Below are positions 19,689-28,506 of a stretch of 64,000 nt of DNA, piece after piece (the first letter of the stretch is position 1; the number at the start of each line of letters is the position of its first letter). Under the pieces are notes generated by a model. The model was not told the DNA's origin, searched no databases, and saw only the letters and a program-made list of their open reading frames with translations. The DNA comes from Neocallimastix lanati (nom. inval.) (Eukaryota > Neocallimastigomycota > Neocallimastigomycetes > Neocallimastigales > Neocallimastigaceae): assembly GCA_016946835.1 (NCBI GenBank), contig JACVTC010000031.1, positions 410,001-474,000 on the forward strand, given 5' to 3'. The position numbers and the translations under genes were made by a program.

Positions 19689-21056
19689 ATGGTAAGAAGG
19701 ATAAGAGCAATATTAAGTTTTTGTTATTGAGAATATAGAATAAAAAAAGATGTTTTATTAAATAAAAAAATAATGATTAGGAAATTAAATGAATTTGATT
19801 TAATTATGAAGTACAATAATTGTAAAAAAAAGATAATACTAATTAAAATATTTTTTCTTTTATATATATTTATTATTTAATGTAATAAATAATTATAAAT
19901 AAAATTTGTTAAAAACTATAATAATAATAATCGGAATAACAGGTTAAGGTCGCTGTTCTTGGGTAAGCATCAAAAAATAATAAAATATATAATAAATATT
20001 AAATTAAAATAATACTTTAAAGAAAGCATTTATTTTTAAAGATGAAAGGAAAATATTAAAAGGAATTGTTTATTAATTTGAATATTATATAATTTCTTTT
20101 ATTAATTTATATAAAATTAAATAATTAGTGCTGCTGGTGGTATTGGTCAACCACTTTCTCTTCTCCTCAAGTCTCACCCACAAGTTACCGAATTAAGTTT
20201 ATACGATATCGTTAACTCTCCAGGTGTTGCTGCTGATTTATCTCACATCTGCACTAAGGCTAAGGTTACTGGTTACAAGGGTCAAGAAAACCTTGATGCT
20301 GCTCTTGCTGGTTGTGATATTGTTGTTATTCCAGCTGGTATCCCACGTAAGCCAGGTATGACTCGTGACGATCTTTTCAACATCAATGCCGGTATTGTTA
20401 AGGGTCTTGCTGAAGGTATTGCTAAGAACTGCCCAAAGGCTTTCACTTGCATTATCTCTAACCCAGTTAACTCTACTGTCCCAATCTGTGCTGAAGTCTT
20501 CAAGAAGGCCGGTACTTACGATCCAAAGAGACTTTTCGGTATTACTCTTCTTGATATCGTTCGTTCCTCTACTTTCGTTTCTGAATGCAAGGGAACTAAC
20601 CCACAAGAAACTAAGGTTACCGTTATTGGTGGTCACTCTGGTGTTACCATTGTTCCACTTCTTTCCCAAGTTAAGGGTTTAACTTTCACTCAAGAAGAAG
20701 TTGAAGCTCTTACTCACCGTATTCAATTCGGTGGTGATGAAGTCGTTAAGGCTAAGGATGGTGCTGGTTCTGCTACTCTTTCTATGGCTTACGCCGCTGC
20801 TCGTTTCGTCGACTCTCTTATTGAAGGTGCCTTCATGAAGAAGCCAGTTGTTGAATGTGCTTACGTCGAATCTCCACTTGCTGCTGCCGATGGTTGTGCC
20901 TTCTTCGCTTCTGCCATTGAACTCGGTCCAGCTGGTGCTGAAAAGATCTTACCAATTGGTCCACTCTCTGACTACGAACAAGGTCTCTACAAGGCTTGTG
21001 TTGAACAACTTAAGGGTAACATTGCCAAGGGTGTTAACTTTGTCAACCAAGCTTAA
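19689..21056 (+). CDS. NAD-dependent malate dehydrogenase
   Basis: Interconverts malate and oxaloacetate with NAD(H). The protein is 316 residues, the usual size, from three exons: 19689-19691 (only the start codon), 19943-19962 and 20129-21056. Both introns begin GTAAG and end CAG or TAG, and joining them gives [20 protein letters not shown], the family's N-terminus with the Rossmann GAAGGIGQ loop. Other family motifs are [12 protein letters not shown] (substrate-binding arginines), [14 protein letters not shown] and the catalytic His in IGGHSG. There is no targeting presequence, so I infer a cytosolic enzyme. Codon use is strongly biased (GGT, GCT, AAG, ATC, CCA) and much richer in GC than any neighbour, as expected for a highly expressed central-metabolism gene. 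Confidence 0.97.
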
Positions 21057-21518
21057 ATGATTTGATTAGAACTTAATTATATTAAAGCATGTATATAAAC
21101 ATATTTGAAATAATTTAAATTGTTATATATATTAAAAATTATTTTTTTTAATGTAATTTAGAAAAAAGAACATTTAAAAGAAAAAAAATAATAATGCTCT
21201 ATTAAATAAGAGTAATTTTTTTGTCTTAAAAAGTAAAAAAAAGGGAAAATAATTAAATAATTGACGCAAATTAAAATCAAAATAAAGATAAAAAAAATAA
21301 TAAAGAAAATATAAAGTGTTTTTTTAATTAATATTTTGTTTGAAGTGTATAATGAATATAAATTATTTTTTTGTTTTAAATGGTTATATTTTTATTTATT
21401 TGTATATTATTGTTATTTATTTTACTGATTTGTATTAAGCGTAAAAGTAAATATTGTTTTTTTTTGTTATTGTTTTAATTGTTTATATTTTTTGTTTTTT
21501 TATTATTGTTATTTAGTA
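21057..21518. other. AT-rich spacer between malate dehydrogenase and the retrotransposon nest
   Basis: Contains the 3' untranslated region of the malate dehydrogenase gene. No coding frame is supported. Confidence 0.6.
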
Positions 21519-21692
21519 TTAATAAAGAAGTATGTGTTAGTTTATTTATTTCAATTCGAGAAATTTGTTTTGCACCTTTACTTGGTTCAAATAAAGCGAG
21601 AGCAGATAATACTCAGAAATTAATTAACAAAGGATTAAGATGGGTTGCAGGTTTACAAAAAGCCAAATTTTTTATAAATGTATATTCTATTT
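21519..21692 (+). mobile_element. Left remnant of a decayed family C element (C2), outermost host of the nest
   Basis: 21519-21566 matches the intact C element at about 31036-31081 (reverse transcriptase region), then jumps to the equivalent of 31805, so about 720 bp is deleted internally. It continues to about 21692, the equivalent of 31935. The other side of the same copy seems to be 41436-41511, about 20 kb away, with everything between inserted later. Both the deletion and the substitutions show it is dead. Confidence 0.8.
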
Positions 21693-21699
21693 TACGTGC
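21686..21699 (+). repeat. Left target-site duplication of element B1
   Basis: TCTATTTTACGTGC, repeated exactly at 27641-27654 right after the B1 poly(A) tail. Confidence 0.92.
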
Positions 21700-21734
21700 C
21701 CCCAATGATGGAACCTAAGCTGTATGGTTTCTGA

Positions 21735-21748
21735 GGGGATTCAGCAAT
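21735..21748 (+). repeat. Left target-site duplication of the truncated A copy (A')
   Basis: GGGGATTCAGCAAT, repeated exactly at 22733-22746 after the poly(A) tail. One flanking A is ambiguous. Confidence 0.93.
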
Positions 21749-22678
21749 AAACTTCCTGGAGAAATAAGGAAGTTTTACTGGGAAAATATTCATTATTCAA
21801 GCACTCCTGCGATCAGATCTACAAAATACAAGAAATTTAAATTTGGTTTTAAAAAATTTATTCAACGTCTATCACTTAAATTTTCACAATTTTCTCTTGG
21901 ATTTTTTTGGATTGGACGAATTAAATGTGGATTCAAATTTGATGTAAAAACGTATGTTAAAAGTAATCTAGTATCAGAAAATTGCCCAACATACTGTCCT
22001 TGTTGTGGTGAGAGTAACAGCATTCCTTGTTGTGGTGAGAGTAACAGCATACCTAGTTTTACACACTGGATACTTTTATGTCCTAAATTTGAAGAATTTA
22101 GGCAACATTTCATTCCCTTTGTTGATGAAATTTTTATTAATTTTTCTCTAATTGTTCATGAGAAATCATTGAACATTCCTGATGATAAAGAGGAAGATTT
22201 TGATGATAATATCAATTTTTACGTGCTGTGTATCCTTCTTGGCGGAAATGCAGTATTTGAAATCTTAAAGATCGGCTCGGGGGAAAGAAGGCGACTTATT
22301 AATAATATTTTTCAATCACCTTCGAACGAGTCTTCTTTCCCGATTTCATTTTTTGTGGGGCTTGCGGAATTCCTTACTAACGTTATGCCTATTGTGATTG
22401 GTGATTTTTACACCATGATCGATTTGTATAGTGTTAGACCTACCGTTGTCAAGAGTGTCGACGTCGTAACGATAAGGCAAAGAAGAAATTCTGATACAGA
22501 TTCGAATGATAATTTTCATCCACATGGGGTTATCTTCGATGAATGGGAAGAGTTAGAGGCCTTTTCGTCCTCGAATCTTATAACGTAGTTTTTTAATATT
22601 AATATAAAAAATAATTTCATGTATTTAAATTTCATGTATTTTTTAAAAAAAATATTATTAAATAAAGTTTATTCCTAG

Positions 22679-22732
<54 letters not shown>
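21749..22732 (+). mobile_element. 5'-truncated family A retrotransposon (A') inside the B1 leader
   Basis: Matches A from about 40139 to its 3' end with few differences, followed by a ~51-base poly(A) tail (22682-22732). It carries only the last third of the ORF: part of the region after the reverse transcriptase, the zinc-knuckle and the conserved C-terminus (ending 22588). A 27-bp tandem duplication at about 21998-22051 repeats the PCCGESNSI part of the zinc-knuckle in frame. The perfect 14-bp target duplication and 5' truncation are the classical outcome of target-primed reverse transcription. It has no start of its own and is non-autonomous. Confidence 0.95.
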
Positions 22733-22735
<3 letters not shown>

Positions 22736-22746
22736 GATTCAGCAAT
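22733..22746 (+). repeat. Right target-site duplication of A'
   Basis: Exact copy of 21735-21748, directly after the poly(A). Confidence 0.93.
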
Positions 22747-23290
22747 TAGTATAATAATAAAATCTTAATTATTTTTCAATCTTATATACAATTTCAATCT
22801 TTTTATATATAACATAACTGTAGCTTTTTAAATCAATTATTCAATCAAAAGAATTTTTTACACTATACTACTAACAATATTGTTTTTGTTTTTTTCTTAT
22901 ATTTTTTAAATTTTTTCTATATTTTTTCTATACTTTTTATATATATATATATACTTTTTTATCGTTATATATGTTATTTTATATCTCTATATTAATTTTT
23001 TACTTTAGGTTTTTTTAATTTTCATATCCTTTTACAATATTTTAACATATAAAAAAAAAAAATAAATTAAATTTACTATTTTACATTATTTTATTGAATA
23101 AATAATTTTTCCACTAACATTGTTTTTTAAATATATCTTAGGAAATACAATTCATGTGAAACTATTAACTCTTATATTCAGTAAACTTAAATGTTAAATA
23201 TTTTATATATAATTCTTTGGTATTCAATCCTTATAATCAATTCATTTTAAATAGAAATTAAGTCAGTTCTTTTCTCAACTAACTCTAAAC

Positions 23291-26200
23291 ATGGATGCTT
23301 CTAGTTCTGTTAACACTACTCCCTTCCATCGTGGTTTCTACTGCTTCGGAAATCATATGAATAATTATAGCCTTATTTTCATTCATGACCTTAATTCTTG
23401 GTCCCCTAGAAAACTAATGGCACAAGTTATTAGTAAGATCCCTTACTACAATGAAATTATTCCATATGTTAAAAAACTTTTTTCTCCAAGGTATGGCTCA
23501 TACTTCATTATTAGGGTTAATAAATACAAAAATGATCTCATCTTTTTCTATGTTTTAAATTTCTTAAGAGATGAAATTCCTGAAACAGCTAAAATTACCT
23601 GGTCCTTGTGTAATAAACTGAATCAAAAGAACAAGTCGAGGAAATCTAAAAACATTGATGTTGAACTTAATCCTATGGCAAAAGATTTTTTCACTAGCCA
23701 TCTAAATTCAAATTCTTCTTTCTTTAATCTCTGTGTTAGTTGGAATATTAACGGTTGGAATACTGAAAAGCGAGATAGTATTTTGTATCTCAACTCTACT
23801 TTTAAACCTATATGTATCTGTCTACAAGAAACTGGAAAAAGTAAATATCTACCAAAAGATGTTTCATCACCTTTAATTCCATATTACAACTCAGTTTTCC
23901 TTAAAGCTAATCCTAAAACCCCTGGTATGAGAGGACTCTTTATTGGTGTTCATTCTTCGTGCTCTTTCTTCCAAGAACCGTTTTTATACAAATATATCAT
24001 TTCAGTTAATATTACTTCTTTTTGGAATCAAAAATGTACTATTGGTAATATCTACTTCCCTCAAAGCAAATGGAAGGAAGCAAGACTAGTTGCTTTTGAT
24101 GAACTCTCTCAATGGTTACGTTTTCACAATAGAAAAAATGTTCCGGCTGTCCTAGTTGGTGACTTTAACATGTCATTAAAGAAGATCAAAACATACATTT
24201 CAAATAATTTTCCTAATTGGTATATTGCTCCTTTATATGGTAATCAATTTACATATGCTAAAGGTACTAGATCATCTTGCATTGATCATGTCATCTATAA
24301 TGAGGCTTTGGCATCCCATATTAATAAAACCTCGGTTTGTACTTCGTTTTATGGTATTTCTGATCATAAACCTATTTTACTTTCTTGCAACAAAGTTCTC
24401 TCCGATGGTTTTATAAGGCCTACTAAAGTTTCTAAATGGTCAACTCATATTTGTAAAACAAAAAATTCAGATATTTTATCACATAATTATTTTTCAATCC
24501 TAGAAAATGACCTTGATTCTCATTACAATTCGCTTACAGCTGATGAAATGGTAGAAAAATTTATCAATACAGCAAATAATATCGGGAAAGATATTAAGGC
24601 TTTTATTCCAACAAATTTAAAGGGCTCTGCTTTTCATTGTCCTTATTACATTAAAAAACTATCTCATGAAAAACATATTGCATTTCGGAATATTAAGCCT
24701 TACTTTAATTGTGAAAATGTTGATAATTACCTTGAACAATTTAATAAATATGAAAAACTTTGCAAATTAATCAAGAAAACTAAGAGTAAATTTCGTTCTG
24801 CTAGATTTAAGGCTAATATAGTAAAAATAGGTAATTATTTTTTGAATAAAGATTTCAAAAATGGTTGGAGATGTTTAAAGAAAATGGCTAAACCATCATA
24901 TTCATCTACCTCCCTTACTTGCATTAAATCTAAGTTTGGTCAAGATATTATCTCTCCTTCAAAGCAATTAGATAGATGGGCTGAATATTATAAAGATCTT
25001 GCTTCGGATCCCTCAGGTCACAGCCTTAATCGTAATTACTGGAATCATGCTTTAAGGAATATTAGTCTTAGATCTACTACCTGGAATATAAATGGTCCTA
25101 TTACGATTGAAGATATTAAAAAAACTATTTCATCGATGAAAAATAACAAAGCACCCGACCCCGATGGTATTCCGATTGAATTCTACAAAGCACTTTTTTG
25201 TAACGAAGAATTACTAGAATCACATCCTGCTGCTGGAAAGTGTCTAAAATTGATATTTAATAAAATATGGAATGGGTCATTTCCTAAAAAATGGAACTCA
25301 GCTTCTATTGTATCAATTCCTAAGAAGGGTGACCTATCAGATTGTAGTAATTATCGAGGTATTTCTCTCATTAACGTTGGACTAAAAATCATTTCAAAAA
25401 TTATAACAGATAGAATATCTACTTACGCACTCTCACACAATTTCATTAGACCTGAACAATTTGGATTTCGCAACCGCGAAGAATGCATTAGTTTATTCAT
25501 TTCCGTTAGAGAAATTTGTCAAAGAAGAAAATTCCAAGGAAAATTCACATATTTAGCTTTTTTAGATCTTAAAAAAGCTTATGATTCAGTTCCTATTTTT
25601 AACATTCTTACTAAATTATATCATTATGGAGTACGCGGTAAATGTTTTGATTTTCTTTGTAATTTATATACTTCATCTAAAGCACGTGCTCGATTTGCTT
25701 CAATGTTATCAAATGAATTTCCTATTAAAAGAGGTGTTCGTCAAGGTTGTCCTTTATCTCCAATCTTATTCAATTTATTCATCAATGATATACTAAATGA
25801 CTGTGAAAAGTATGGTGTTAATGTTGGAAGAAAAAAGTGTTGTGGTGGACTCTTTGCTGATGATGTTGTTCTCATTGCTCCAAATGCAAAAAATTTAGAA
25901 AAATTACTAAAAAAGGTACATAAATGGGCTAATTTAAATGAAATGACTTTTGGTATTGAAAAGTGTGCAACTATGGTTATAAAACCAATGAACTTCCAAC
26001 CTCCTCCAAACTATAGTGATCCAACCTTCTATTTAGGAAAGAATGATATTCCTAAAGTTTCTAGTTATGTCTATCTTGGTATTCCTTTTTCAGATGATCT
26101 CCTACTAGAACACATTATATCTCACATGCATTTTAAAGTTAGAAAATCCCTTCTTTCATTTACACGTTTCTTTTCAAATAAACTTATTCCTATTGTATAC

Positions 26201-27454
26201 AAGAAAAAAGTTCTTCAATCCTTTGTTATTAGTAAAGTAATTTATTATTCTCCTTTACTTGGTTCAAACAAATCTAGAACGGCTAGAATTCAAACATTAA
26301 TTAATACTGGTCTATTTTGGTGTATCGGTTCCTTCTCTAAAAATGGTAAAACAAATACAGAAAACAATGACTATATTAGACATAATTCAACAATGAGTAC
26401 TTATGCTTTATCTCGAGATCTAAGCATCCCTCCTATTGCTGGTATCTGCGCAGCCTTACAGATTAAATCATTTGCAAAATGGAGTAAATCAAACTGTATC
26501 ATAAAGGATCTTATAAAATCTATTCCCAAAATGCCTTATTATTCCTGGACTAAAGAATCTAGAACACTATATAAAAAAATCAAAAAATATAAATGTGTAA
26601 AATATGACGATATTATAGAACGTTACTGGAAATCAGTTTCCAGATTTCAAGGTATTAAAGGTCAAAACTACGATAGTAACAAGTTCTCAAACAATAAAGC
26701 TATAATAATGCTTAGCTTAAAATATCCCCAATTCAACTTAGGATTTTCGTGGATTATACGTTTACGCTGTGGTTATAAATACAATACTACTATTGCTATT
26801 AGAATGGGTAGAGTTTCAGAAGATTGTCCAAAGTCCTGCCCATGTTGTGGTGAAGGTAATCAATCTTTTGAACATTGGATTTTTAAATGCGATGCTCTTG
26901 CATCTTTTAGATGGAATTCTTTAAATTTCATCGATGATCTCTATGTTTTATTCCTTAGGAAGATTAGAGCGTTTAATCCTCTTTCTTCCTATGACTCTAT
27001 TTCTGATTTTGAAGATTATATCAATCATTATATATACTTGTTCCTTCTTGGTGGGACTTTAGTTTTAAATGAACTACATTTCGATAGTGGGGAACAGAGA
27101 CATTTAAATGAACTACTTTTCAAAGGTTCATCTGAGTCACCTGTTCCAAAAATTGTGGGCTTGGCGGAATTCTTAACAAATGCAATACCTATCATAAGTA
27201 GTTCGTTTGAGCTATTATTTGATAGGTATTGCAAAATATCAAACTTAACCAAGAGCGTCGACGTCGTACTGATAAGGCATAATGAAAATACAGGATTATC
27301 ATCTATTACTACGAAGGGTGATTCTCGCCCTAGTAGCTCAATAAATGATGAATCCGGGGAGAGTTTAGTGGACACCACACTATCTATTTTAAGGATGTTA
27401 CTTCTAAATTTTATTTCTTTTTTATTTGATAGGAAGGGTAAAATTCCCGCATAG
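23291..27454 (+). CDS. B1 retrotransposon polyprotein (RRM-like, endonuclease, reverse transcriptase, zinc-knuckle)
   Basis: A single uninterrupted frame of 1387 residues. Residues ~15-115 form an RRM-like segment (strand YSLIFIHDL, later strand YFIIRVN). Residues ~147-366 are an APE-type endonuclease that nicks the target: SWNINGWN at 150, LQETG, GDFN at 290, SCIDHVI, and SDHKP with the catalytic Asp358-His359. The reverse transcriptase follows: KAPDPDGIP at 620, YRGISL, FLDLKKAYDS, GVRQGCPLSP and FADD at 855-858 (the family's YADD). A CCHC knuckle (CPKSCPCCG...HWIFKC) lies at 1179-1200. The C-terminus carries FLLGG, VGLAEFLT and SVDVV motifs shared with family A. KAPDPDG has Asp where B2, A, D and the wider family have Gly (KAPGPDG), which may weaken activity. 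The ATG at 23291 fits the N-terminus shared with A and D. Confidence 0.95.
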   Translation: MDASSSVNTTPFHRGFYCFGNHMNNYSLIFIHDLNSWSPRKLMAQVISKIPYYNEIIPYVKKLFSPRYGSYFIIRVNKYKNDLIFFYVLNFLRDEIPETAKITWSLCNKLNQKNKSRKSKNIDVELNPMAKDFFTSHLNSNSSFFNLCVSWNINGWNTEKRDSILYLNSTFKPICICLQETGKSKYLPKDVSSPLIPYYNSVFLKANPKTPGMRGLFIGVHSSCSFFQEPFLYKYIISVNITSFWNQKCTIGNIYFPQSKWKEARLVAFDELSQWLRFHNRKNVPAVLVGDFNMSLKKIKTYISNNFPNWYIAPLYGNQFTYAKGTRSSCIDHVIYNEALASHINKTSVCTSFYGISDHKPILLSCNKVLSDGFIRPTKVSKWSTHICKTKNSDILSHNYFSILENDLDSHYNSLTADEMVEKFINTANNIGKDIKAFIPTNLKGSAFHCPYYIKKLSHEKHIAFRNIKPYFNCENVDNYLEQFNKYEKLCKLIKKTKSKFRSARFKANIVKIGNYFLNKDFKNGWRCLKKMAKPSYSSTSLTCIKSKFGQDIISPSKQLDRWAEYYKDLASDPSGHSLNRNYWNHALRNISLRSTTWNINGPITIEDIKKTISSMKNNKAPDPDGIPIEFYKALFCNEELLESHPAAGKCLKLIFNKIWNGSFPKKWNSASIVSIPKKGDLSDCSNYRGISLINVGLKIISKIITDRISTYALSHNFIRPEQFGFRNREECISLFISVREICQRRKFQGKFTYLAFLDLKKAYDSVPIFNILTKLYHYGVRGKCFDFLCNLYTSSKARARFASMLSNEFPIKRGVRQGCPLSPILFNLFINDILNDCEKYGVNVGRKKCCGGLFADDVVLIAPNAKNLEKLLKKVHKWANLNEMTFGIEKCATMVIKPMNFQPPPNYSDPTFYLGKNDIPKVSSYVYLGIPFSDDLLLEHIISHMHFKVRKSLLSFTRFFSNKLIPIVYKKKVLQSFVISKVIYYSPLLGSNKSRTARIQTLINTGLFWCIGSFSKNGKTNTENNDYIRHNSTMSTYALSRDLSIPPIAGICAALQIKSFAKWSKSNCIIKDLIKSIPKMPYYSWTKESRTLYKKIKKYKCVKYDDIIERYWKSVSRFQGIKGQNYDSNKFSNNKAIIMLSLKYPQFNLGFSWIIRLRCGYKYNTTIAIRMGRVSEDCPKSCPCCGEGNQSFEHWIFKCDALASFRWNSLNFIDDLYVLFLRKIRAFNPLSSYDSISDFEDYINHYIYLFLLGGTLVLNELHFDSGEQRHLNELLFKGSSESPVPKIVGLAEFLTNAIPIISSSFELLFDRYCKISNLTKSVDVVLIRHNENTGLSSITTKGDSRPSSSINDESGESLVDTTLSILRMLLLNFISFLFDRKGKIPA

Positions 27455-27612
27455 TACAACTTGCCGAAATACATAGTATTTTCGAGCTTTTTTATTTTTT
27501 ATTTTTTATTTTTTAATTTTTTATTTTTTAATTTCTAATGTACTTTTCACCTACATGTATTTTTTAAAATAAAATTTAATAAAGTTTTTGGAAGTGTATT
27601 CTCTTCCCTGTC

Positions 27613-27640
<28 letters not shown>

Positions 27641-27643
<3 letters not shown>

Positions 27644-27701
27644 ATTTTACGTGCGGACAAAAAAATCCCTGGTATGAGGGGCCTTTATATAGGTGTGCTG
27701 A
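27641..27701 (+). mobile_element. 5' piece of a chimeric A/B element (X), including B1's right target duplication
   Basis: After TCTATTTTACGTGC (27641-27654, the B1 target duplication) the sequence is identical to the endonuclease region of element A (about 37457-37504). It then ends in GTGTGCTGA, where B2 entered. The continuation after B2 (36071 onward) is family B 3' sequence, so before B2 arrived this was an A fragment joined directly to a B 3' end. Confidence 0.8.
27685..27701 (+). repeat. Left target-site duplication of element B2
   Basis: TTATATAGGTGTGCTGA, repeated exactly at 36071-36087 after the B2 poly(A). Confidence 0.92.
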
Positions 27702-27763
27702 AATATTAAGCCTTACTTTAACTGTGAAAATGTTGATAATTACCTTGAACAATTTAATAAATA

Positions 27764-27844
27764 TGAAAAACTTTGCAAATTAATCAAGAAAACAAAGAGC
27801 AAATTTCGTTCTGCTAGATTTAAAGCTAATATAGTAAAAATTGG
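27764..27844 (+). repeat. Left copy of the long target-site duplication of element C
   Basis: About 81 bases of B2 sequence (81-83 with ambiguous edges) are repeated without mismatch at 33188-33268. Both copies share bases that differ from B1, so they are copies of each other rather than independent B fragments. Confidence 0.93.
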
Positions 27845-27845
27845 T

Positions 27846-27900
27846 TTCCCCGAGCAGGGGTGTACTCGATTTATGTATTTAAATCGCCTGCAAGGGGAAT
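27846..27900 (+). other. Predicted imperfect hairpin at the 5' end of element C
   Basis: By eye, TTCCCC pairs with GGGGAA, GCAGG with CCTGC, and CGATTT with AAATCG, giving one nested hairpin with internal loops at the very 5' terminus of the element. Non-LTR elements often carry structured or self-cleaving RNA there. This nesting does not match the double pseudoknot of HDV-like ribozymes. No function is claimed. Confidence 0.5.
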
Positions 27901-28197
27901 TAACTTTACTCTTATAAAGTAGATCCACAGTACTGGTGCAAAATAGTAGTAAAGTTATATTTTGTGTTAATTAATAACATTATGCGCAATGGTAATGTTA
28001 TTGGTAAAATTTTTCTGGTGAACACTCACTGCGGAATATAATGGTGCATTTTTGGAACATTGTTAAATAAGTTACACCCAAGAATTAGTAATACATTTTC
28101 ATTGTATTTCTATTTTCATGTAGTATTACTATTCTCATGTAAGAATCTATTGTATTCAATTGTATTTCAACTTTATATTTCATGTATCACGTTGTAA

Positions 28198-28222
28198 GAG
28201 ATTGATTCACTCTAAATCTTGT
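28198..28222 (+). promoter_or_regulatory. Conserved 5'-leader block of families A, C and D (copy in C)
   Basis: GAGATTGATTCACTC followed by AAA and CTTGT. The same block occurs at 36514-36537 (A) and 41885-41909 (D), although the surrounding leaders differ between A/D and C. Such conservation in untranslated DNA suggests an internal promoter or RNA signal, but this is inference. Confidence 0.5.
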
Positions 28223-28506
28223 AGTAATTTATTTAACTCTTTACTAATTTTGTGCCATTTTATTTCATCAATTCAATCTTAGTCATTAAATACTTTATGA
28301 TATTCAATTCAAATAATATACTGAAAAAAGTGCTAAATCAAATTATTTTTCAATCATTCAACAAACTACTAATTATCGAAATTATTTACTCCAAAAAGAT
28401 ATAAAATTATTACAATTCTCATTATACTCAAGACTTTATAATAAAAATTGACTTTTTTTTATTTTTTTTTTTTTTAGTTATTAATTTTTAGTTTTTTATT
28501 ACTATT

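Larger units (their letters stand above)
21700..27640 (+). mobile_element. Full-length family B non-LTR retrotransposon (B1)
   Basis: It begins CCCCAATGATGG, resembling the 5' ends of A (36141) and D (41512), and ends in a 27-base poly(A) tail (27614-27640). A 14-bp perfect target-site duplication flanks it. The 5' leader is split by a nested truncated A copy (21749-22732). Without it, the element is about 4.9 kb with a ~600-bp leader and one ORF (23291-27454). An AATAAA lies at 27578-27583, and a small hairpin (GGAAG/CTTCC, 27590-27607) stands just before the tail. Perfect duplications and an open ORF indicate a young insertion that may still be mobile. Confidence 0.93.

Noticed and set aside
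20238-20669. Minus-strand and +2-frame open frames inside malate dehydrogenase
   Set aside because: Their openness follows from the strong codon bias of the real gene.
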